This document shows positions 58,133-64,000 of a stretch of 64,000 nt of DNA, piece by piece (the first letter of the stretch is position 1; each line of letters opens with the position of its first letter). Below the pieces are notes generated by a model, which saw only the letters and a program-made list of their open reading frames with translations, was not told where the DNA came from and searched no databases. The translations under genes and the position numbers were made by a program. Source of the stretch: Minwuia sp048007105 (GTDB lineage: Bacteria > Pseudomonadota > Alphaproteobacteria > Minwuiales > Minwuiaceae); NCBI RefSeq assembly GCF_048007105.1, contig NZ_CP180352.1:4402001-4466000 (forward strand), read 5' to 3'.

Positions 58133-60109
58133 TCACGCCGCTTCACTCCGGTCCACGATCCCGGCGATGTCGGCCATGATCGCCGCGAGGTCGAAGTCCT
58201 TGGGCGTGTAGATCGCGGCGACGCCGGCGGCTTTCAGCCTGGCGGCGTCCTCGGCGGGGATGATGCCGCCGACGACGACGGGGATGTCGCCCAGCCCCTC
58301 GGCGCGGAGGCCTTCCAGGACTTCGCGGGCCAGTGCGGCGTGGCTGCCCGACAGGATCGACAGGCCGACCAGATGCACGGCCTCTTCCAGCGCGGCGGTG
58401 ACGATCTGCTTCGGCGTCAGGCGGATGCCTTCATAGACGACTTCCATGCCGGCATCGCGCGCGGCGACGGCGATCTGTTCGGCGCCGTTGGAGTGGCCGT
58501 CGAGCCCCGGCTTGCCGACCAGGATCTTGATGCGGCGGCCCAGCCGGGCGGAGACCGCCTCGACCTGCTTGCGGACTTCGGCCAGGCCGTCGGCGGCGAC
58601 GCCCGCCGCCCCGCCCACGCCGGTCGGTGCGCGGTACTCGCCATAGACCCGGCGCAGCACGTCGCCCCATTCGCCCGTGGTCGCGCCGGCCTTCGCCGCG
58701 GCGATGGAGGCCTCCATGATGTTGCGGTCCTCAGCGGCCGCGACCGCGAGATCGGACAGCGCCGCCTTGACGGCCGCCTCGTCGCGCTGCGCGCGCCAGG
58801 CGTTGAGGCGCTCGATCTGTTCGGTCTCGGCGGCGTCGTCGACCTTCAGGATGGCGTCGGCGCTGTCGGCCAGCGGCGAGGGCGAGCTCTCGGTGAAGCA
58901 GTTGACGCCGACGATCTTCAGGTCGCCCGACATGATCGACTGCACCCGCCGCGCATTGCTCTCGACCAGCGCCTCCTTCATGTAACCGCTCTCGACCGCG
59001 GCGATGGAACCGCCCAGCTTGCCGATCAGCTTCAGCTCCTCGCGGGCGCCGGCCTTCAGTTCCTCGACCTTGGCGTCGACGACGGGCGAGCCGTCGAAGA
59101 GGTCGCCATATTCCAGCAGGTCGGTCTCGTGCGCCACGATCTGCTGCAGGCGCAGCGACCACTGCTGGTCCCAGGGCCGCGGCAGGCCGAGCGCCTCGTT
59201 CCAGGCCGGCAGTTGCACGGCGCGGGCGCGCGCCTTCTTCGACAACACCACGGCCAGCATCTCCAGCAGGATGCGGTAGACGTTGTTCTCCGGCTGCGGT
59301 TCGGTCAGGCCGAGACTGTTCACCTGCACGCCATAGCGGAAGCGGCGGTTCTTCGGGTCCTCGACGCCGTAACGCTCCTCGAGCAGTTCGTCCCAGAGAT
59401 CGACGAACGCCCGCATCTTGCACATCTCCTCGATGAAGCGGATGCCGGCATTGACGAAGAAGCTGATGCGCCCGGCGACGGCGCCGAACATGTCGGGCGG
59501 GGTCTCGCCGCGCTCCTTCACCGTGTCGAGGACGGCGGTCGCGGTCGCCAGCGCAAAGGCCAGTTCCTGCTGCGGCGTCGCACCGGCCTCCTGCAGGTGA
59601 TAGCTGCAGATGTTGGTGGGGTTCCACTTCGGCATCTCGGTCACGGTGAAGCCGATGACGTCGGAAATCAGCTTCAGCGACGGCGCGGGCGGGAAGATGT
59701 AGGTCCCGCGGGAGAGATACTCCTTGATGATGTCGTTCTGGACCGTGCCCATCAGCTTCTGCCGGTCGGCGCCCTGCTCCTCGGCCACCGCGACGTAGAG
59801 CGCCAGCAGCCAGGGCGCGGTCGCGTTGATGGTCATGGACGTGTTCATCTGCTCCAGCGGGATCTGGTCGAACAGGGTCCGCATGTCGCCGATATGGCCG
59901 ATGGGGACGCCGACCTTGCCGACCTCGCCCTTCGCCAGCGCGTGGTCGCTGTCATAGCCGGTCTGGGTCGGCAGGTCGAAGGCGACCGACAGCCCGGTCT
60001 GGCCGCGGCTGAGATTGGTCCGGTAGAGCTCGTTCGATGCGGCGGCGGAAGAATGGCCGGAATAGGTCCGGATCAGCCAGGGGCGGTCGCGCTGGGGCTT
60101 TTCGGTCAT
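58133..60109 (-). CDS. ecm: Ethylmalonyl-CoA mutase Ecm (MeaA)
   Basis: A coenzyme B12-dependent mutase that turns (2R)-ethylmalonyl-CoA into methylsuccinyl-CoA. The 658 residues contain the large-subunit barrel first (WLIRTYSGHSSAAASNELYR, GQTGLSVAFDLPTQTGYDSD, MNTSMTINATAPWLLALY) and the B12 domain last, with the DxHxxG motif in KPGLDGHSNG (Asp537, His539), then LSILSGSH and VVVGGIIP. The NLSRGQTGLS segment and divergent ccr point to Ecm over methylmalonyl-CoA mutase. It depends on the cobalamin made by the cob operons at the left end. Confidence 0.93.
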   Translation of the reverse strand: MTEKPQRDRPWLIRTYSGHSSAAASNELYRTNLSRGQTGLSVAFDLPTQTGYDSDHALAKGEVGKVGVPIGHIGDMRTLFDQIPLEQMNTSMTINATAPWLLALYVAVAEEQGADRQKLMGTVQNDIIKEYLSRGTYIFPPAPSLKLISDVIGFTVTEMPKWNPTNICSYHLQEAGATPQQELAFALATATAVLDTVKERGETPPDMFGAVAGRISFFVNAGIRFIEEMCKMRAFVDLWDELLEERYGVEDPKNRRFRYGVQVNSLGLTEPQPENNVYRILLEMLAVVLSKKARARAVQLPAWNEALGLPRPWDQQWSLRLQQIVAHETDLLEYGDLFDGSPVVDAKVEELKAGAREELKLIGKLGGSIAAVESGYMKEALVESNARRVQSIMSGDLKIVGVNCFTESSPSPLADSADAILKVDDAAETEQIERLNAWRAQRDEAAVKAALSDLAVAAAEDRNIMEASIAAAKAGATTGEWGDVLRRVYGEYRAPTGVGGAAGVAADGLAEVRKQVEAVSARLGRRIKILVGKPGLDGHSNGAEQIAVAARDAGMEVVYEGIRLTPKQIVTAALEEAVHLVGLSILSGSHAALAREVLEGLRAEGLGDIPVVVGGIIPAEDAARLKAAGVAAIYTPKDFDLAAIMADIAGIVDRSEAA

Positions 60110-60136
60110 TTCATTTCTTCCAAATCAGAAACCGCG

Positions 60137-60155
60137 GACGAACGAAAATTTCGTC
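60137..60155. promoter_or_regulatory. Dyad GACGAA-N7-TTCGTC in the ecm/ccr promoter gap
   Basis: Perfect 6-bp arms, with the inner CGAAAATTTCG also symmetric. It lies 28 bp from the ecm start, so a bound protein would affect ecm most. Confidence 0.4.
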
Positions 60156-60195
60156 TTGTCAGGGGCGGCGGAAATATCATACCAATCGCCGCGCC

Positions 60196-60212
60196 GCAAA
60201 ACGATCTTTTGC
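60196..60212. promoter_or_regulatory. Dyad GCAAAA-N5-TTTTGC in the ecm/ccr promoter gap
   Basis: Perfect 6-bp arms around CGATC near the middle of the 195-bp divergent region. Ethylmalonyl-CoA pathway genes are known to be regulated (CcrR in Methylobacterium, RamB in Paracoccus), but I cannot match this dyad to either protein with certainty. It could control both genes. Confidence 0.45.
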
Positions 60213-60304
60213 CGCTGTGCAGCATAAAACGGGTAGGATTGGACGGTCCAGCCCTGCTGGCGCACGGCAGCGTACGTCTTACGAAGTAAAGGAGCGAGAG
60301 GCAT

Positions 60305-61603
60305 ATGGCTGACATTCAGGCGGTCGAGAACATTCCCCAGGACCTGATGGAGGGGGAGAAGAAGGACCTCTACGAAGTCGGCGAGATCCCGCCGCTCGGC
60401 CACGTGCCGAAGAAGATGTACGCCTGGGCCATCCGCAAGGAGCGTGAGGGCGAGCCGGACAAGGCGATGCAGGTCGAGGTCGTGGAGACCCCCGAACTGG
60501 ACAGCCACGACGTGCTGGTGCTCGTGATGGCCGCCGGCGTGAACTACAACGGCGTCTGGGCCTCGCTGGGCATTCCCGTGTCGATGTTCGACGTCCACAA
60601 GCAGCCCTATCACATCGCCGGATCGGACGCCTCGGGCGTGGTCTACGCCGTCGGCTCCGCCGTCAAGCGCTGGAAGGTCGGCGACGAGGTCGTGGTCCAC
60701 TGCAACCAGGACGACGGCGACGACGAGGAATGCAATGGCGGCGACCCGATGTTCTCGCCGTCCCAGCGCATCTGGGGCTACGAGACCCCGGACGGCGCCT
60801 TCGCCCAGTTCTGCCGGGTGCAGGACCGCCAGCTGATGCCGCGGCCGCGCCACCTGACCTGGGAAGAGAGCGCCTGCTACACGCTGACCCTCGCTACCAG
60901 CTACCGCATGCTGTTCGGCCACCGCCCGCACATCCTGCGGCCGGGCGACAACGTGCTGGTCTGGGGCGCCTCGGGCGGTATCGGCTCCATGGCGGTACAG
61001 CTCTGCGCCACGGCCGGCGCCAACGCCATCGGCGTGATCTCCGACGAATCCAAGCGTGAATTCGTCATGTCGCTGGGCGCCAAGGCGGTGATCAACCGCA
61101 ACGACTTCAATTGCTGGGGCCAGATGCCGACGGTGAACACCGACGAGTACAACGCCTGGACCAAGGAAGTCCGCAAGTTCGGCAAGGCGATCTGGGACAT
61201 CACCGGCAAGGGCAACGACGTCGACTTCGTCTTCGAGCATCCGGGCGAGGCGACCTTCCCCGTCAGCTGCATCATCGTGAAGCGTGGCGGCATGGTGGTC
61301 TTCTGCGCCGGCACCACCGGCTACAACCTGACCATGGACGCGCGCTACGTCTGGATGCGTCAGAAGCGCATCCAGGGCAGCCACTTCGCCAACCTGAAGC
61401 AGGCGACCCAGGCCAATCAGCTGGTGATCGAGCGCCGTATCGACCCCTGCATGTCCGAGGTGTTCTCCTGGGACGACATCCCGAAGGGCCACATGAAGAT
61501 GATGGCCAACAAGCACCTGCCCGGAAACATGGCGGTGCTGGTCTCAGCCAAGCTGCCGGGCCTGCGCACCATCGAGGACGCCATCGAAGCCGGAAACGGC
61601 TGA
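60305..61603 (+). CDS. ccr: Crotonyl-CoA carboxylase/reductase Ccr
   Basis: Reductively carboxylates crotonyl-CoA to (2S)-ethylmalonyl-CoA with NADPH and CO2; the signature enzyme of the ethylmalonyl-CoA pathway. The 432 residues show GVNYNGVWASLGIPVSMFDV, HIAGSDASGVVYAVGSAVKR, VVVHCNQDDGDDEECNGGDP, the cofactor loop VLVWGASGGIGSMAVQLC, and FEHPGEATFPVSCIIVKRGG. The end SKLPGLRTIEDAIEAGNG-like tail is present (AKLPGLRTIEDAIEAGNG). AAAGGAG precedes ATG. Divergent from ecm; closed by a palindromic terminator. Confidence 0.96.
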   Translation: MADIQAVENIPQDLMEGEKKDLYEVGEIPPLGHVPKKMYAWAIRKEREGEPDKAMQVEVVETPELDSHDVLVLVMAAGVNYNGVWASLGIPVSMFDVHKQPYHIAGSDASGVVYAVGSAVKRWKVGDEVVVHCNQDDGDDEECNGGDPMFSPSQRIWGYETPDGAFAQFCRVQDRQLMPRPRHLTWEESACYTLTLATSYRMLFGHRPHILRPGDNVLVWGASGGIGSMAVQLCATAGANAIGVISDESKREFVMSLGAKAVINRNDFNCWGQMPTVNTDEYNAWTKEVRKFGKAIWDITGKGNDVDFVFEHPGEATFPVSCIIVKRGGMVVFCAGTTGYNLTMDARYVWMRQKRIQGSHFANLKQATQANQLVIERRIDPCMSEVFSWDDIPKGHMKMMANKHLPGNMAVLVSAKLPGLRTIEDAIEAGNG

Positions 61604-61646
61604 GCCGGTCCGGCCCCGCGACTGGGCCGCACGAAATCCGGAATCG

Positions 61647-61681
61647 AACGGGCCGCCAATTGGCGGCCCGTTTCATTTTCG
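61647..61681 (+). terminator. Rho-independent terminator of ccr
   Basis: AACGGGCCGCCAA and TTGGCGGCCCGTT are perfect 13-base complements, a 26-nt palindrome at 61647-61672, followed by TTCATTTTC. It is 44 nt after the ccr stop and could also act on the convergent hemH transcript, since the A residues before the stem give T residues on the minus strand. Confidence 0.8.
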
Positions 61682-61732
61682 CCTCGTCCGCCGGCAGCCC
61701 GGCGTCAGGCGCATCGGCGGTCGATTGCCAGC

Positions 61733-62764
61733 CTACAGCCAGCCGCCAAGTTCGCGGCGGATGATCGTCTCCAGCATGTCGATGTGGATGTTCTGGTCGT
61801 TCAGGCAGGGGATCGTCCGGAATTTCTCGCCGCCGGCTTCCTCGAAGCTCTTGCGGCCCTCGATGGCGATCTCCTCCAGCGTCTCGACGCAGTCCGCGGG
61901 GAAGCCCGGGGTCACCACGGCGACCGACTTCATGCCGTCTTCGGGCAGGGATTCCAGGGTCTCGTCGGTATAGGGCTGCAGCCATTCGCGCGGGCCGAAG
62001 CGGCTCTGGAAGGTCATGCGGAATTCGTGCTCGCCGAGGCCGAGCCGCTCCCGCATCAGCCGCGCGGTCTTCGCGCAATGGCAGTGGTAGGGGTCGCCCT
62101 TCTCGAAATAGTCCTGCGGCAGGCCGTGAAAGGAACTGATGACGACATCCGGCCGCCCGTTCGCCGCCAGATCGGCCTCCACCGACTTCGCCAGGGCCTC
62201 GATATAGGCGGGGTCCCCGTAATAGGGCGGCACCGTGCGCAGCGCCGGCTGCCAGCGCATCTGCCGCATCGCGTCCGCCACCTTGTCGATAACCGTCGCC
62301 GTCGTCGTGGCGCTGTATTGCGGGTAGAGCGGCATCACCAGAACGCGGTCGCATCCGGCGGCCATCAGCCTTTCCAGCACACTCCGGATGGACGGATTGC
62401 CATAGCGCATGGACCAGTCGAGGACGATGCGGTCGTCGGCGGCGAAGCGCGCAGCCGCGGCTTCGGTCATCTTGCGGGTGTACTCCCGCAACGGCCCCTC
62501 GCCGGTCTCCTTGTTCCAGACCTTCTCGTAGGCCCGGGCCGTCTTGGGTGGCCGGAAGACCAGGATGATCAGGTTGAGGATCAGGAACCAGACCGCGCGC
62601 GGCACCTCGATCACCCGGGGATCGCCCAGGAATTCGCGAAGGTAGCGGCGGACGTCGCCGACGCTGGTGCTGTCCGGCGTGCCGAGATTCACCAGCATCA
62701 CGCCGATCCGGCCGTGATTGATCTTCGGGTGCCCCTCGGGCATATGCGTCGTGTCCAGTTTCAT
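61733..62764 (-). CDS. hemH: Ferrochelatase HemH
   Basis: Inserts Fe(II) into protoporphyrin IX, last step of heme synthesis. From ATG at 62764, with AAGAGG upstream, 343 residues. Family marks: VMLVNLGTPDSTSVGDVRRY, LREFLGDPRVIEVPR, PLYPQYSATTTATV, VISSFHGLPQDYFEKGDPYH with the catalytic histidine, TFQSRFGPREWLQPYTD, and VTPGFPADCVETLEEI. The start is chosen because a longer frame upstream overlaps the divergent gene and has no homology. Confidence 0.95.
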   Translation of the reverse strand: MKLDTTHMPEGHPKINHGRIGVMLVNLGTPDSTSVGDVRRYLREFLGDPRVIEVPRAVWFLILNLIILVFRPPKTARAYEKVWNKETGEGPLREYTRKMTEAAAARFAADDRIVLDWSMRYGNPSIRSVLERLMAAGCDRVLVMPLYPQYSATTTATVIDKVADAMRQMRWQPALRTVPPYYGDPAYIEALAKSVEADLAANGRPDVVISSFHGLPQDYFEKGDPYHCHCAKTARLMRERLGLGEHEFRMTFQSRFGPREWLQPYTDETLESLPEDGMKSVAVVTPGFPADCVETLEEIAIEGRKSFEEAGGEKFRTIPCLNDQNIHIDMLETIIRRELGGWL

Positions 62765-62852
62765 GGCCTCTTCTTTTCCGCCGTCCCGATTCCATCGCCG
62801 GTGAGCCTGCCAGCCCTTCCGGTACATCCCTACGCACGCCGAGGCAAATGAG

Positions 62853-63590
62853 ATGCCCGAAATCGATACGCTTTTCGTCGTCATGGCGGCCGCCGCATTC
62901 GGCGCCGGGCTGATGCGCGGGTTCGCCGGGTTCGGCTCGGCGATGGTGATGTCGCCGCTTCTTTCCCTCTACTACGGCCCGGTCGCGGCGGTGATGGCCA
63001 TCGCGATCATGGAGGTCGTGGTCAGCGTCCAGCTGGTTCCCAAGGTGCTGAAGCATGTCGAGTGGCCGCTGCTGCTGCCGGCGACCCTGGCCGCATTCGT
63101 CGGCATGCCGCTCGGCGTCTGGGCGCTGGTCGCCATCGACGGGCAGGCGATCGCGCTGTTCATCTCCGGCCTGGTGCTGCTCTTCGTGCTCGTGCTGGCG
63201 AGCGGCTGGCGTTACTCGGGCAACCGTCCGCTGCCCGCCACGCTGGGCATCGGAACGCTTTGCGGCGCGCTGATCACTTCGACCTCGGTCGGCGGCCCCC
63301 CCCTGCTGATCTACATGATGGCCGGGCAATCGGCGGCGCAGCAGGTGCGCGCCAACATCATCGTCTTCTTCGCCATTCTGGAAGTCATCACGCCTTTCGC
63401 GCTCTGGATCGGCGGGCGCTTCGACGCGGCGCATCTGGTGATGGGGGCACTGTTCTGTCCGACCTATCTCGTCGGGGCCTGGATCGGCACGCGCCTGTTC
63501 CGCCAGTCCTCGGAAGCGCTGTACCGGCGCGTTGCGCTGATTCTGCTCTCGTTGATCGCGGTCTATGGACTGGCGGCGCCGCTGCTCTAG
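62853..63590 (+). CDS. TauE/SafE family membrane permease
   Basis: A sulfite/organosulfonate exporter-type membrane protein of 245 residues with about eight helices. AAAAFGAGLMRGFAGFGSAM gives the GxxRGFAGFGSA signature. The second repeat shows LCGALITSTSVGGPPLLIYM (SxSVGGPPLL). Internal duplication of two four-helix halves is typical. Substrate could be sulfite, sulfoacetate or another anion; neighbours do not tell. Divergent from hemH with 88 bp between starts. Confidence 0.88.
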   Translation: MPEIDTLFVVMAAAAFGAGLMRGFAGFGSAMVMSPLLSLYYGPVAAVMAIAIMEVVVSVQLVPKVLKHVEWPLLLPATLAAFVGMPLGVWALVAIDGQAIALFISGLVLLFVLVLASGWRYSGNRPLPATLGIGTLCGALITSTSVGGPPLLIYMMAGQSAAQQVRANIIVFFAILEVITPFALWIGGRFDAAHLVMGALFCPTYLVGAWIGTRLFRQSSEALYRRVALILLSLIAVYGLAAPLL

Positions 63591-63627
63591 TTCTGGCTTT
63601 ACGCAAACGGAAACAAGGGACCGCCAC

Positions 63628-64000
63628 ATGAACGACCAGACCCAGACCCCGGCGCCGACCGGTCTCCAGCTGCTGCAGGCGATGCTGGCCGGCGGCAAGA
63701 ACATCGCCACCATCGGCGAGACGCTGGACTTCACGCTGACCGAAGCGGAATTCGGCAAGGCTGTCTTTGTCGGGCATCCTGGCGGCAGGCATCTCAACCC
63801 GCGCGGCGTCGTCCATGGCGGCTACGCGGCTACGCTGCTGGATTCGGCAGTGGGTATCGCGATCCTCAGCGCCCTGCCCGCAGGCAAGGCGTTCACGACG
63901 CTGGAGCTGAAGGTGAACTACGTCCGGGAACTGCCGAAGGACGGCTCGACCGTGACCGCGACCGGCCACACGATCCATGTCGGCCGGACCACGGCCACCG
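63628..64000 (+). CDS. PaaI-family (hotdog) thioesterase, 3' end beyond window
   Basis: ATG at 63628 opens a frame that runs to the window edge (124 codons). The hotdog core is visible: GKAVFVGHPGGRHLNPRGVV, then HGGYAATLLDSAVGIAI (the HGG/D active-site helix), TTLELKVNYVRELPKDGSTV and TATGHTIHVGRTTAT. These are PaaI-like acyl-CoA thioesterases. It starts 37 bp after the TauE/SafE gene stop. Substrate unknown. Confidence 0.88.
   Translation, partial: MNDQTQTPAPTGLQLLQAMLAGGKNIATIGETLDFTLTEAEFGKAVFVGHPGGRHLNPRGVVHGGYAATLLDSAVGIAILSALPAGKAFTTLELKVNYVRELPKDGSTVTATGHTIHVGRTTAT

Noticed and set aside
1..64000. CRISPR array, tRNA or rRNA genes
   Set aside because: No spaced identical repeats and no cloverleaf or rRNA-like sequence was found by eye. 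The palindromes at 50 and 57 kb are REP-like, not CRISPR repeats.

Overview
The window is a GC-rich chromosomal stretch from an alphaproteobacterium. The lineage call rests on a combination of genes rather than one marker: the aerobic-type cobalamin genes cobL/cobH/cobC/cobD, the polyhydroxyalkanoate repressor PhaR, the CcrM-partner regulator GcrA, ZapA, a membrane-anchored cytochrome c next to kdsB, and the ethylmalonyl-CoA pathway pair ecm/ccr. The style of the PhaC and cob genes suggests something near Rhodospirillales, but the sequence alone does not settle the order. No rRNA, tRNA, CRISPR array or complete insertion sequence was seen.

Layout. 1-5083: cobalamin synthesis, as two divergent operons. 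The leftward one (His-rich miniprotein, cbiX, cobH, cobL running off the edge) is headed by a cobalamin-riboswitch-like leader; the rightward one is cobC-cobD. 5149-9430: PHB block (phaB, phaA, phaC, a small overlapping ORF, and divergent phaR) with PhaR-type operators. 9462-16693: dehydrogenases, a class III aminotransferase, an aldehyde dehydrogenase, an amino acid permease and a GNAT. 16798-20682: a small secreted coiled-coil protein, dnaB, a DUF983 protein, and gcrA with a DnaA box and three GANTC sites upstream. 20679-25930: the tkt-gap-pgk-fba operon. 26209-29074: zapA, a hydroxyacid dehydrogenase and an SGNH lipoprotein. 29085-36545: a complete Yej-type peptide ABC transporter with two binding proteins. 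36641-49173: hisN-like gene, cytochrome c, kdsB-LLM-P450, folP-glmM-thiD, accessory oxidoreductases, and pit with a Pho box. 49267-58109: accessory region with REP-like palindromes, an AT-rich HNH gene, a frameshifted LLM gene, a GIY-YIG gene broken by a stop codon and an orphan membrane protein. 58133-64000: divergent ecm/ccr, hemH, a TauE/SafE protein and a partial thioesterase.

The metabolic genes fit together. PhaA and PhaB make 3-hydroxybutyryl-CoA, which can go to PHB through PhaC. After dehydration to crotonyl-CoA it can instead enter the ethylmalonyl-CoA pathway through Ccr and the B12-dependent Ecm, and the cob genes supply that cofactor. The tkt-gap-pgk-fba operon covers central carbon flow.

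The most notable signals are: (i) a family of six perfect 9-bp-arm palindromes with CTTGA/TCAAG loops, one pair lying between two copies of a gene 3' end that differ only synonymously, another pair beside the broken GIY-YIG gene; (ii) the regulatory site cluster before gcrA; (iii) CTGC-N3-GCAG operators before phaA; (iv) a reversed Pho box before pit; (v) a divergent B12 leader before a His-rich miniprotein; (vi) three apparent single-base frameshifts that need read-level checking.
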